Assembly: GCF_029168945.1 (NCBI RefSeq)
Contig: NC_083603.1
Location: forward strand, 12,090,001 to 12,154,000
Source of the DNA: Cannabis sativa
Lineage: Eukaryota; Streptophyta; Magnoliopsida; Rosales; Cannabaceae
Direction: 5' to 3'
DNA: 64,000 nt
Part shown: positions 36,561 through 49,176 of the stretch, one piece after another
Numbering within the stretch: the first letter of the stretch is position 1
Layout of the letters: each line of letters starts with the position of its first letter
Made by a program: the position numbers and the translations under genes
Notes under the pieces: generated by a model
The model's database searches: none
What the model saw: the letters and a program-made list of their open reading frames with translations, nothing else
Told to the model about the DNA's origin: nothing

Positions 36561-39417
36561 TGGCCTCAGAGCCATGGTAATTTATTTGCTTGCAAGAAAT
36601 TTGGACTTTAAAACGATTGTTTGATGTTTTGGATGGTATCATGTTGTATTGAGTGTTATTTGATGATTGATTGATGTTTGTGAATTTTCGTGAAAAATAA
36701 TTGAATATCTGTTTCTGGAATTATTTTTATTGTATAGTATGGAAAAAATTAACCAAGTTACTTTTTTACAGAACTCAATTTCGATTTAATTTGAATTAGT
36801 TATGATTTTTTGAAGTTTTGGAAAAATCGGAGTTGAGCAACAGGGACACGCGCGCAGACAAGGATTTTGCTGCGCGCGCGGACAGTATGCAATGCATACT
36901 GTCATTGCATACTGTCCGTACAGCTCGTAATATTTTCGTTTTTCTTCGTTTTTTCATGCTTTTTCATGGAATTAACTTCCGATTTTTTGTGTAGTTCTGT
37001 ATTTATATATTTACTATTCCTAATTCAACTCTAATTATCATAATGAATTAATTTAATATTTTTTAAATTTAATTCATGATATCAGTGTAATTTGAATTTG
37101 AAATAGTCAATATCTATCTTTTTTTGCTTAATTATCTATCTTATTTTTAAATTTGATTATATCTTATCTTATTTTTAAATTTAAGGTCAGATTTTAATTT
37201 TTTAAATTAATTTTTTTTTTAAATAATTTGACCTTATTTAAATTTAAAATAAGATAACTATAATCATGTAATTTTAAATAGATGTAAGATATTTTGCTAA
37301 CTTTTAAATTTTGTTATTTTATTTATTTAAATTACATTTAAAATCTGAAAAAGATATTCATTTATTTTTTTTTTTAATTTTTTATTTAATTTTTATTTAT
37401 AAAATAACATTTAATTTTTAAAAGTAGTTAGCAAATTTTGAAATGATATTTAGGTTGGTTGAAACCTAATTTTTCAAAATTGTAGGTTTAAATTTAAATT
37501 TAATTTTTTTTTAATTTCGAATTTTTTCAATTTTTTTTTTTTAAATTTTTGAAAATATATTTTTTTATTTAATTAATTATTTTTTTTCGAAATTATTTAA
37601 TTTAAAATTAAATAAATCCTACATCCAACTATCCAGCTAACCTTGTTGGAGAAGTATATGTTTTAGCTTGTGTGTAAGTTTTTGAAACCTATTATTGCTT
37701 GATTGCAAATAGCCATGGTTAACTTGTTGACAGATCCAATGATCTGATTTTAAGTCATGGCTCCCTTGGTCAAGTAAATAATTTGTAACAAGTATATTTA
37801 CAATCTTCTTTCATCTGTGTATGACCTAGTAACATGATAGGACCCATTCAAAGTGTGCGTGTGTGAGCCTATGTGTTTAATTTCATTATACATGCATATA
37901 GGTTAATGTTGCTAAATAAAATCTCATAGTTCTTGATAGATTTTATTTAGGCCCATTTAGTTTTTAGGCCTATTCAATTAATGACAGTTTCATTTTAAGG
38001 TTAAATTCCTCTCTTTTGGGCCCTGTGTGAGAGTTGGGAGCCATAGTAGTGGGTACGACATATTGAACCCAGCACCCCCTCACATGAACCACCCCAATTG
38101 TGAAGACCCATTTGCCTGATTTGAATAACTGTACTAGGTTAATTACACTAGTTTAACCTAATAAAATTGATTAGCAACATAATTAATTTCATTTATTTTG
38201 AAATTAATTTAAGAAAACCATAGTTTAAAGAATTTAATATTCTAAGCTAAACTATATGTATTTTCTTGTATTTAATTAAATATAGAATTATAACCATCTA
38301 GATTCTTTCTGAAGCTTAATTTAAATTTTTCATTAAATATTCCTATTTAAGTTGATATTTAGTTATCTACAACTAACCAACTTAAATCTGAATATCTTTT
38401 GGATTTAAAATTTCAAAAATTAAGTTGAGGAATTTTAGGCATTGGTTATTAAGATTCTTAAGATATTTTTTAAGTTAATATCTTTTCGAATATTAACTTA
38501 AAATAGAATATTTTTAGATATTTTTTAAGTTAATATCTTTTCGAATATTAACTTAGAATGGAATATTTTCAAATTAAGTGGTTACAACTTAATTTTAATT
38601 TAATTAAATCTAATTTGAAAGATATTTAAGTTGATTCTTTTTAGATTCTTCTAAAAACAACTTAAACAAGATATTTTCAAATTTGTTCCATTTATCATTC
38701 GAATTTATTTTTCAAATTTAAATAATAATTGAAATTTAATTAAAGTTGATTTTTTATTTAAACAAACTTTGATTTGTAATTTTTCATTATTATAATATGG
38801 AACTTGTTCGATATTTATTCGAATTTATTTTTCGAATTAAATAATAATTGAAAATTAATTGAAGTTGATTTTTTATTTAAACCAACTTTAGTTTGTAATT
38901 TTTCATTATTATAATATCGAATAAAAATGATTACACAAAATACATATTTTTTTTAAATAATGAGCTTTTAATCAAGAGACATTCGATCTCCATTGTTGGT
39001 TTTACACCGCGTTTGTTTTAGTGAGTAATCCTCCCTAATGGAGGAACGTTCATTAGCAATTTTGCACCGTTTAATCTCGAAAGATAAGTAGTTTGTAAGT
39101 ATTTTTTATGGTATGGATCACCCTAATGGTGGCGATCATACTTGACTTGCAAATATGAAACAATGGTGGAAGCTCATAAGATAGAATTGCCTTGACTCTC
39201 GCCTAAACGGGACAACGCTGAATTCCAATCTTGATCAAATAAAAGGTTGCTAGAATGGTTATCATTTTAGATGAGCTGACAACTCTATTCAATGGATGAT
39301 GCTTTGACTCTCGCCTAAACGGGACACTGTATCAGTTTGTTGAAAAACCTTGGAAAATAAACTATGTTAGATTTAGTATTTCTATAACATATGTGATTGT
39401 TTGTTATTTTCTGAACT
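36561..39417 (+). other. Copia unit 2 leader
   Basis: A non-coding leader of about 2.86 kb starting with the primer-binding site. It contains a perfect inverted repeat GACAGTATGCA / TGCATACTGTC at 36881-36903, whose right arm is repeated again at 36906-36916. A 63-bp segment near 38461-38580 (TTTTTAAGTTAATATCTTTT) is duplicated in tandem here but not in unit 1. No gene seen. Confidence 0.7.
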
Positions 39418-40398
39418 GTGTATGAATTTATGAACCAAAACCTTACTTCTGTTTTATTGATGTGTTGTAGTGTCAGTATGAATAACCCTCACCCCGATCC
39501 TCTCCTAGTTAATATCTTAGCAAAAGAACTCTATAGTGTGAAAATGCATCCTGGTAGTTGCATAAATTCGCACCTGTTGATGATGAATCTGAAGTGCCAA
39601 AAGGAAAATCTGCTAGGAATTGATTTATCAAGAGAACAATGGGTCCAACTCATCCTTAATAGTCTTCCTCCGGAGTATAATGAATTTGTTATCTCTTACA
39701 TGATCAACAATTCAAACTCCTCCGACATGGACAAGCTCGAAGCAGAATTACGAGCCCATGAACGAAATTTGATTGCAATAGGTCCCCCCGGGTTTGCAAT
39801 TCATTATCGAAGGAAAAGGACTAAGTATGAAGGATCTTGCAAAGCTTCTTCTTCAAGTACAATTATCAAACATAATCTTCTATGTTCGCATTGTAATGAA
39901 AACGGACATCAAGAAGAACGATGTCCCAGGCTTCTAAACAATTCAAACGAAGGTAATACTTTTGTCTTTGAATCATGTGTTTTAGAGAACGACAAATCTG
40001 TCTGGATTGTTGATTCTGGGTCTACTAACCATGTATGTTCTTAACTACAGTTGCTTGAAACTTGGGAAAATCTGCTTCCAGGAGAGTTAAAGCTTAAAGT
40101 TGGCAATGGCGAGTTCGTGTCGGTCAAAGCTTGAGGAAAAGCCCGCATCAAGTTTCAACAAAGATTTTTAATTTTAGAAAATATTTTATTTATTCCAAAC
40201 TTTAGTAGAAACTTGATTAGTGTCTCATGTTTGCAAACACAATCTTATATATTGAATTTTTCGAGTAGAAATTGTTCAATTTCTCGTAATGGATTTCAAA
40301 TATGTGTTGCTATAATGGAACAAGGGCTTTATGTTTTAAGACCGAATACACAAATATCACTTAATAGTGAACTTTTCAATTTAGCTAAACCTAGAAAC
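39418..40398 (+). pseudogene. Copia unit 2 gag and protease
   Basis: Near-identical to the unit 1 protein. The frame holds the CCHC knuckle (CSHCNENGHQEERC) and DSGSTNHVCS, then stops at TAA (40042-40044), where unit 1 has Ser. A second in-frame TGA (near 40132) replaces an Arg codon. The unit 1 stop is absent here, so the two copies decayed independently. Reading continues into the pre-integrase region at 40213. Confidence 0.86.
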
Positions 40399-41114
40399 CT
40401 CAAAAGAAAAGAGATTGATAATGATGATCAAACTTATCTATGGAATTTATGTTTAGGTCACATAGGCTTTGATTGACTCAATAGGCTAACCAAAGGCGGT
40501 CCATTGAAAAATGTCGTCCTAGGTGAACTGCCAGTATGCGAGTCCTGCCTAGAAGGAAAAATGACTAAACGTTCTTTCTCTGCAAAGGGAGAGCGTGCCA
40601 AAATGCCCCTAGGGTTAGTGCATTCCGATGACTGCGAACCTTTGAATGTCAAAGCCCGAGGTGGTTATGAGTATTTTGTCACTTTCATTGACGATTTCTC
40701 TAGATATAGTTTTCTTTACCTAATACTAAAGAAATCTGAAACGTTTGAAAAGTTTCAGGAGTTTCATGCTTTGGCTCAAAACTAATTAGGTAAATCATTA
40801 AAGATCTTGCGAACTGATAGGGGTGGAGAATATATGGATATGCAGTTCAAATATCATTTAATTGAACTTGGAATTGAATCCCAATACACTGCCCCAAGCA
40901 CTCCGCAACAAAATGGAGTTGCAGAAAGAAAAAATCGCACTCTTTTGGAAATGGTTAGGTCTATGTTGAGTTATTCAACTCTGTCTACGTCCTTCTGGGG
41001 ATATGCTATTCAGATGGCAAATGACATTTTAAATGTTGTTTTATCTAAAGCAGTCCCTAAGACACCCGTCGAACTTTGGAATGGTCGTACACCTAGTTTA
41101 CACCATTACAGAAT
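40399..41114 (+). pseudogene. Copia unit 2 integrase, first part
   Basis: Begins with the GAG-pre-integrase finger (LWNLCLGHIGF... CESCLEGK). Catalytic residues are seen as HSDDCEP (first Asp), LRTDRGGEY (second Asp) and GVAERKNRTLLE (Glu). In-frame stops interrupt at 40474-40476 (TGA) and 40783-40785 (TAA). At 41115 the frame is cut within a TPVELWNG...HHYRI segment by the inverted solo LTR, and resumes at 43031. Confidence 0.9.
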
Positions 41115-43025
41115 TGTTGGGAATTATTTTACCAGGATCTTAGATCTACTCACAAGTATGTTTATTAACATCCTAAATATGAACTTTCTAAAACGATAAA
41201 ATAAACACATATAAAGTTAAGAAAACCTTACATTGATGCAGCGGAATAAATGTCTCCTTCCACTCAGATCTCTAACCCTTGATTCCTTTCTGTAGCAGAG
41301 TATAATCAAGATCTGAGCCCGAATCTCCTTCTTCTTCAAGCTTTGATCCTTCACAGTCTTCCAATCTATGATTGAGTTACTGCTTGCTGTGTGTGGGCAC
41401 TTACTCTTTCACTAGGGTCACGAAAAAGATGAAGGAGAAGAGGGAGAGAGGTTTCGGCCAAGGTAGAGAGTGAGGAAGGCTCAGTTTTCTGAAGAGAGAA
41501 ATTTCTGTCAGAAAGGCTAATGAAAGCATGTGTTTTGACTGAGCCATCACTTTCTATTTATAGGCAACTTACTAGGTTTAAGTTTAGAATTATTTGGCAT
41601 TAAAATAATGAAAATAATAATTTGAAAAAGCCTTATAAGTGGCCGGCCATAGGTGTTGTAATGGGCCCCACTTAATTTTGCAATTTTATCAAATTTTATC
41701 TCTATTTTCTCAAAAATGCCAATTTTCCAATTCTAACCTTTTAAATGCCAAAACTAATTATTTAATAATTAAAATACATTATTAAATAATATTGTCATTT
41801 AATTTAATTATTAATTAGACATATAAAGTCTATTAATAAATAAATAAACCTAGAAAACTCTTTTCCTTACAATTTCACCCCTGCTTAGTGAAAATTCATA
41901 AAATCAGACATAGTCTAACTTTAGAATTATAATTGATCAATCACGAATCAATTAATGAGTCTTACAAGCAGAATGTTCTCAACTAGAATGGGGACCATGG
42001 ATCTATATGCTGAGCTTCCAATAAGTGAACCAAATTTACCAAGTAAATTCCTACTTATTAATTCTTCGTTGAATCCACTCTTAGAACTTAGAATTGCACT
42101 CTCAGACTTATATAGAGCATATTGTATGTTTCACGATACCAATATACTATCTCATTTAACCATTGTTATAATCTTATTGTGATTTAAAGATCCTCTATAT
42201 AGATGATTTACATCGAGATGGGATTTCTTTACCGTTCTCACCCCTCAATGTATTTTGCCCCTTAAAACACTTAGCTACCTGTAAATGGTGTTTAGTGATC
42301 TAATAATTAGTCAGTTAAACAAGAGCTCATCCATTTACTTCTATTTGCTAAGCTCGAAGGGAATCATCACTTAACTTCTATACACCAGTAGAAGCTATAG
42401 ATTCCATATTTATGTTCAGCACTCCCACTCAATCATACTATCATGTTCCCAAAATATACGTATCACCCTGACCCAAAAGTAGGCTTAACTAATAAATCAA
42501 AGAACATGAATAGCACTCCTGAGTTGAGCCCAAGCATATCAGGATTTAGATTCTTTTCAATCTTAAGATCAACTACTGATATTGACTTGGAAAGATATGT
42601 ATAACGGTAAGTTTGTAATATCTTAACTTAGTTGCAATATCGGTCCAGTCCAATGTATACTCCATACATTCGAAACTAGTATACTTTACTAATGTCCTGG
42701 AAAGAACATAACACTTACTCCAAGTGTAAGTACACATCATCGCTGATTATCACATTAGTGTAAATCCAATAACACTGATGAAACAGGGACCAAAACTTTT
42801 GATTCATATGATCACAATCACATTCCACTGTGTTGACGATACTGTAATTGTGAATAAACATATGATCTGGATTTAACTGATTTTGTGTGTATGAATGTAA
42901 TAAACATATTAAACATATTAAACCATTAGCATGTAAAATTCATGCAAACATCAATCACTTCAAATTTCTTATATTGATAACTAATCAGATTGTAAAGAGT
43001 TTTATTTAGGGCATAAAACCTAACA
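41115..43025 (-). mobile_element. Inverted solo copia LTR with AGAAT target duplication
   Basis: 1911 bp. On the plus strand it starts TGTTGGGAATTATTTTACC and ends GCATAAAACCTAACA, the reverse complement of the copia LTR layout. AGAAT flanks it at 41110-41114 and 43026-43030. It is clearly related to LTRs 1-3 but substantially diverged, so it is a different subfamily. TATA box on the minus strand at 41554-41563. It splits the integrase of unit 2. Confidence 0.94.
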
Positions 43026-43030
43026 AGAAT

Positions 43031-44381
43031 TTGGGGGTGCCCTGCTCATGTCTTAAGAAAGAAAGAAGGCAAACTTGAATCACGTACCGAAGTATGCATG
43101 TTTGTCGGAAATTCTAAAGAGACTAGGGGTGGACTATTTTATAGTCACAAGGATAACAAAGTGTTTGTTTCTACAAATGCTACTTTCCTTGAAGAGAACT
43201 ATATTAAAGACAACAAACCGAAAAGTAAAGTTGTTCTAGAGGAATTTCTTTCAGATATAACTCCTTCCAATGTTCCGTCCTCTTCCACTCGTGAAGAAGA
43301 CAATCCTACTCCCTCAGTCGAACCAACTGAGAAATCTACTACTAAAGTTTATGTTCAGAAGATCACCGCTCCTCGTCGTAGTGGGAGGGTTTCAACAAAA
43401 CCAGCTCGTTATGGCTTGGATGGTGAAATCAGTATGGTCGTTGGTGACGGTATTGAAGACGATCCATTAACCTATAAACAAGCAATGGCTAGTCCGCAAC
43501 GAAAACGATGGTCGGCCAGCATGGATTCAGAAATGGATTCCATGAAAAAGAACAAAGTCTGGGAATATGTAGACGCACCTGATGACTATCATCCGATAGG
43601 ATGCAAGTGGGTTTACAAGAAGAAAAGAGGAGCTGGAGGCGAAGTCGAAACTTTTAAAGCTAGACTTGTAGCCAAGGGTTATACCCAAAGAGAAGGCGTG
43701 GACTATAAGGAAACTTTTAGTCCTGTTGCCATGCTCAAATCCATCCGAATTCTTCTCTCCATAGCTGCTGCTTTCGATTATGAAATCTGGCAAATGGATG
43801 TCAAGACTGCCTTCCTTAATGGGGTACTTGAAGAAACCATCTATATGGAGCAACCAGAAGGCTATGTTCTTCCTGGGCAGGAAAAGAAAGTTTTCAAATT
43901 AAATAAGTCGATCTATGGACTTAAGCGAGCTTCTCGCTCATGGAGCAAAAGGTTTGATGAAATCATCAAGACCTACGGCTTTCTTCAGAATGAAGATGAA
44001 CCTTGTGTTTACCAACTCAAGGAAGACCAAGTAGTAGTATTCCTGGTCCTTTATGTTGATGACATTTTTATTGGAAACAATGTCAAGAAAATGACTCACA
44101 TCAAGGAATGGCTCAACACTCAATTCGATATGAAAGATTTGGGTGAAGCAGCCTATGTTCCTGGTATTCAGATTATCAGAAACTGGAAGAACAGATCTCT
44201 TGCTCTCTCTCAAACAACCTACATTGACAAAGTTTTAGAGAGATTCTACATGAACAACACCAATGGGGCAAACATGCCTTCTAGACATGGTATTCGTCTA
44301 TCTAAGGAACAGTCTCCGACTGATCCTCAAGAGATAGAGGACATGGCGAAATTCCCTATGCTTCTGCAGTTGGAAGTCTAA
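43031..44381 (+). pseudogene. Copia unit 2 integrase end and reverse transcriptase
   Basis: The integrase C-terminal part (CMFVGNSKETRGGLFY, counting Met at 43098) leads into RT. Seen are the KWVYKKKRG and LVAKGYTQREGVDY blocks, the first catalytic Asp at D234 (MDVKTAFLNG) and the YVDD box at residues 319-322. 'YVPGIQI' replaces the usual L with P. A one-base loss near 44352 shifts the frame so it ends at 44381; the next frame carries on directly. Confidence 0.92.
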
Positions 44382-45025
44382 TGTATGCAATGTTATGCAC
44401 TAGACCTGACATCTGCTATGCAGTGGGAATCGTGAGCAGGTATCAGTCTAATCCAGGACAGGAACATTGGAATGCAGTTAAGTATATTCTGAAATACTTA
44501 AAGAGTACAAGGAATCTTGTGTTAGTCTACAAGGGTGGTGCTTTAAATCCCATAGGCTACACTGATTTAGATTTCCAGGCAAGTCTTGAAGACAGGAAAT
44601 CTACATCTGGGATGGTGTTTACTCTTGGGGGTGGAGCAGTGGTTTGGAGAAGTGCAAAATAAATCGCGATATCGGACTCGACTATGGAAGCTGAATACAT
44701 AGCTGCAGCCGAAGCTGCTAAAGAACTTGTCTGGTTAAGAAAGTTCTTCACCAGCATCGGTGTCGTCCCTGGAATGGAAAAGCCTCTGGTCCTACTTTGT
44801 GATAATAATGGAGCGATAGCTAACAGTAAAGTACCTCGAAGCCACAAGAGAAGCAAACACATTGAAAGGAAGTATCAGATTATCAGAGAATATGTGGCAA
44901 GAGGGGATGTACTAGTTGAGAAAGTAGACACAGAGGACAACCTAGCTGATCCATTTACCAAAGTCTTGGCCGTGACAGCATTTGAAAAGCACTGTCCGAA
45001 TTTAGGATTAATTGATATGTACTGA
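44381..45025 (+). pseudogene. Copia unit 2 RT end and RNase H
   Basis: Starts at the MLCTRPDICYAVG block that closes copia RT, then RNase H with GYTD, TMEAEYIA and the DN block (LLCDNNGAI), ending in the LADPFTK motif and a stop at 45025. A TAA at 44660-44662 interrupts it at a position where relatives have Gln. Confidence 0.9.
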
Positions 45026-45039
45026 TTAGTTTTATATTA

Positions 45040-45054
45040 GTGCAAGTGGGAGTT
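45040..45054 (+). other. Copia polypurine tract
   Basis: GCAAGTGGGAGTTT immediately before the TGTTGGG of LTR 3, the expected priming site for plus-strand DNA. Confidence 0.8.
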
Positions 45055-46941
45055 TGTTGGGTTTTATGCCCTAAATAAAACTCCATTTCAATGTAATCTA
45101 TTTTATTCAACATCAATAAAGAAACAGAAGTACTTTTCATTCATTTGTGTATGTTTTGGTTCACTTTATCAATTGCTTGTCTATTTGATTTATAAATTCA
45201 TCTGAAACCCTTTTCACATACTTGATCTTGTTTATTGTGTTGTCAACACTTTGGAAAGTAAACATGACTATGTGAATAAAGTTTCCTAGATTTATCAGAC
45301 ACAGGGTTTTACTGATATGATAATCTACAACAAGACTTTACTTGCATTTGGAGAAATGCTATGTTCTTTCCAGAACATTGGTTAAAGTAAAGCTCAGGTT
45401 GGATGCATGGAGTATGCATCGGAAGGGACCGATATTGAACTTTGACTTAGATTTATTAAACTTACCGTAATATCTATTCAAGTCAATATCGCCTAGTTGA
45501 TCCTACATCAAATGATCTTAAGCCTGTTATGATTAGGCTCAATCTCAGGAGGCTATTCGTGTTCTTTGATTTGTTAGTTAAGCCTACTTTAGGTCAGGGT
45601 GATACATACATTTTGGGAACACGGTAGTGCAATTGAGTGGGAGCGCTAACATAAACATGGAATCTATAGCTTCTATCTGGCGAATAGTAAGCAAAGGATG
45701 ATCTCCTTCGAGCTTGACCAAACGAAAATAAATGGTGGAGTACTCATCTCACTAAGCTGAAATATCATTTATATGGGGTCAAGTGTTTTAAGGATAAAAT
45801 ACATAGTAGGGTGTAACGGTAATCTAATCCCTTTACAGTGTAGATTATTCATATAGAGGATCATTGATCAAATTAAGATTATAACAATGGATAACTAATG
45901 ATGTGTCTATATGGTGGAACATTTAGAGCATTCTATATACTGAGAGTGCAATTCTAAGTTCTATGCGTGAATTCAACGAAGAATTAATAAGTTAGTGAAT
46001 TTAATTAATAAATTCTTGATCTACTTATTGGAAGCTCGGTTATATAGACCCATGGTCCCCACACTAGTTGAGATAATATTTCTTGTAAGACTCATGTAAT
46101 TGGTTTTGATTAATCAATTATAATTCTCAAGTTAGACTATGTCTATTTGTGAATTTTTCACTAAGTAAGGGCGAAATTGTAAAGAAAGAGTTTTTAGGGG
46201 CATATTTGTTAATTATGATACTTTGTATGGTTCAATTAATAAATATGATAAATGACAATATTATTTAATAATTATTTATAGTTATTAAATAGTTAGAATT
46301 GGCATTTAAATGGTGGAATTTGAAAATTGGCGTTTTTGAGAAAATCAGATGCAAAAGTGATAAAACTGCAAAATTGCAAAAAGTGAGGCCCAAATCCAAT
46401 CAGCCATGGGCGGCCACTTTTATAGGATTTATCCTCTGATATTTTCATTATTTTAATGCCAAATAATTCAAACCTAACCCTAGTGAAATGCTATAAATAG
46501 ATAGTGAAGGCTTTAGGAAAATTAAACTTTTCATTCAGAAAAACCTGAGCCTCTCTCTCTACCTTTGGCTGCCCACTCTCTCTCTCTCTTCCTCCTTAAT
46601 ATTTCGAAACACTTAGTGATTAGAGTAGTGCCCACACACACCAAGTGATACATCAATCATAGTGAGGAAGATCGTGAAGAAAGACTTTCAGCAAGAAGGA
46701 ATTTCAGCACCAAAGAATCAGAGAAAGAGATCCATGTTCAGATCTTGATAATACTCTGCGACAGAAAGGATACAAGGGTTAGAGATCTGAACGGAAGGAG
46801 TCATTTAATTCCGCTGCACCCAATGTAAGGTTTTCTAAACTTTATATGTGTTTATTTCATCGTTTTAGAAAGTTCATATTTAGGGTGTTAATCAACATAC
46901 TTGTAAGTAGATCTAAGATCCTGGTAAAATAATTTCCAACA
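45055..46941 (+). repeat. Copia LTR 3
   Basis: 1887 bp. Its first tens of bases match LTR 2 (AAACTCCATTTCAATG), while most of the rest matches LTR 1, including the TTTATCCTCTG segment. AAACG follows at 46942-46946. TATA box at 46491-46500. The mixed pattern fits a recombinant LTR, though the breakpoint cannot be fixed by eye. Confidence 0.94.
46491..46500 (+). promoter_or_regulatory. TATA box in copia LTR 3
   Basis: CTATAAATAG, same context as in LTRs 1 and 2. As a 3' LTR it could drive transcription outward into 46947 onwards. Confidence 0.7.
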
Positions 46942-46946
46942 AAACG

Positions 46947-48208
46947 GTGGTTCAACAAATGAGTTTATACACCGTGCAACATTAGCTATTCATGTCGTGG
47001 CTGCCGGAATTAGTTTCCATCATCAAATGAGGAATCAGGACGCGCCAACCATCCATGATTCTCAACCTTTTCAATGCGTGCTTTCAAAATTAAAAAGGAA
47101 ACTTATATATTTTCTCAGTTCTAGTAAACGAAATAAAAAATCCAAAACCATAACGAGATCGAACATAAGAGAACTCCATTGACAAAAAAAAGCTTAAACC
47201 ATACAGACCAAACAAATCGATCCATCTTAGTACTTGAGAAGAAAATTGGATACAGATTCATATTTTTATACAACAAATCAATCATCATCCCACTCAATTA
47301 ATCAATACACCTATTATCTCACAAAAAAAAAAAAAAAAAAAAATAGAGCACCCACCTTCTACATTCTAATCTACAATTGTATCTTCCACATTCTAATCTG
47401 GATCGTAACATTATTGAATAGGTAGCATAAACATAATCATGATTCGTATACTATATATACGATTACGAATAACTACTTTAAATTTACAATTGTAAAAATC
47501 GCAGAGGGAAATCTACGATTGTATCTTCCACATTCTAATTTGGATCGTAACATTATTGAACAGGTAGCATAAACATAATCATGATTCGTATACTATATAT
47601 ACGATTACAAATAACTGCTTCAAATTCGTTATCTAACTTTGTAAAAATCATATACTATAACTCATTATACAATTCGTATACTGTATACAATTAAAATGTA
47701 ACATATTAATATGAAATTACTATATGGAAAACATGTATACTTTGTTAATGTTATTAGTAACTAAACGAATATGATGTTGCTTATTTTGTTGAACACTATT
47801 TTTCCAACTAAAAAACTAACCTAAAAAACATCTACAATAATTACACTTATCATTTACAATAAACTATAAACCACTATTATTGTAATCATACCCATATTAT
47901 AGTTCAAATTGCATGCTACTCCTATTCTTGTTACATGTTTATTGTTATCAATACTGTTTATTATTTTGGTTTATTCTTATTACATGTTTATTGTTATCAT
48001 GAGTTACACGATTTCATGTTATCTTCCTTAACAATAAGCTATAAGGAACATCAATAAACTAATACTTACAATATATCAAACTTGTCGTATACTATGAACA
48101 ATTTTTTCTGTATACTACACATAACATGAATAAACTAACGTTTACTATATAAACCACACAAGAATATGAATATTAGAATTGTGATTCTTTTCTACAATGG
48201 AACTTGAG
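46947..48208. other. AT-rich DNA upstream of the MULE transposase
   Basis: Continues the sequence interrupted at 26726. A tandem duplication lies at about 47371-47625 (period 142, TCTTCCACATTCTAAT and GATTCGTATACTATATATAC in both copies). A run of 20 A is near 47322-47343. No gene seen. Confidence 0.6.
47371..47625. repeat. Tandem duplication, 142-bp period
   Basis: Two units starting at 47371 (CTACAATTGTATCTTCC) and 47513 (CTACGATTGTATCTTCC), nearly identical for about 110 bp. Confidence 0.85.
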
Positions 48209-48211
48209 TTA

Positions 48212-48504
48212 CACTACAAAAAACTGCTACTTTTAGTGACAACTTTTTAGTCACAACATAATTTTTTTGTGACTAAATATGACATTTAGTCACAACAAAA
48301 TATTACTTGTGACTAAAACATAATATTTAGTTACAAGTTGTCACTAATTTAGTTTTAGTCACAACAAATTGTTATTTTCGTGACTAGTATTTTTAGCCAC
48401 GGACCTTTTAGTTACAACATAGAAATCATGATTTATAATTAGTCACAATTTTTTTACTTTTAGTCACAAGTTTTGTTGTGACTAAAAGTAAGATTTTCGT
48501 TGTG
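48212..48504. mobile_element. CACTA-type MITE, 293 bp, TTA target duplication
   Basis: Left end CACTACAAAAAACTGC and right end the inverse of CACAACGAAAATCTTAC, both followed inward by CTTTTAGT(G/C)ACAAC. TTA occurs on both sides (48209-48211, 48505-48507), the 3-bp duplication expected for CACTA elements. The interior is packed with AGTCACAA and TTGTGACT words in both orientations, the usual subterminal transposase-binding repeats. It is non-coding. Confidence 0.85.
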
Positions 48505-49176
48505 TTAACAAAATCACATACATTGACTATAAAGTTGAAGGTATACTAATTCTATCATATTGTTCCTATTATGTCCTTTCTCACATTGTATATGATGCTT
48601 TGAAGTTGGACATAAACAACTATGAGATTGATCTCTAATTTCAAGCTAAGAAGGCATACCACCAATAAGAATCTAAGATGACAGTGGATGCAAGTTTTAT
48701 GAACAATTAAGAAGGAAAATGATGATGAAGCCAAATACTCTATTTTAGTTAACATTTTAACATCACCAAAAGCAAATAAACACAATGTTAGCATCATTGA
48801 TACCTATATTGGTGAATCTAGTATATAAACCAGTCAAATGCTACCTACAAGGACAAAATATGCAACCAAGATGGCAGAATATGTCATTGAACAAACTCAA
48901 AAAACAATGGAAGAAAGCCTCGAACTAAATCAAATAATTTTAAATTCTCATGTTGCTGAAATATATGTTGGGCAAGTGTTTACAAACAACGAAACTCTAA
49001 ACTCTAAAATAAGCAGTCTGCCTACAATCAATAAGACACAATCAACCTTTCAAGGTAAAATGTCATCAACATTTAACTATAAACTAGTATGTCTTGATGA
49101 TAAATGCAAATGGACTTTCTTAGTATCAAAATATAGCAAGATTGAGATGTTTATCATAAGAAAAATAGAACATACA

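Larger units (their letters stand above)
26727..46941 (+). mobile_element. Nested copia (Angela-like) retrotransposons with three direct LTRs and AAACG outer duplication
   Basis: Direct LTRs lie at 26727-28612, 34680-36558 and 45055-46941. AAACG flanks the first on the left (26722-26726) and the third on the right (46942-46946), so the outer pair belongs to one insertion. The middle LTR begins abruptly inside the first unit's pre-integrase region. The simplest reading is a second element inserted into the first, then recombination between related right-hand sequences removed the rest of the first. Lineage (Angela/BARE-like) is inferred from the TGTTGG start with TATGCCCTA, LTR length near 1.9 kb, leader near 2.8 kb and RT motifs. 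Confidence 0.88.

Noticed and set aside
41955..42182. 75-residue plus-strand frame
   Set aside because: Lies within the inverted solo LTR, antisense to its non-coding U3.
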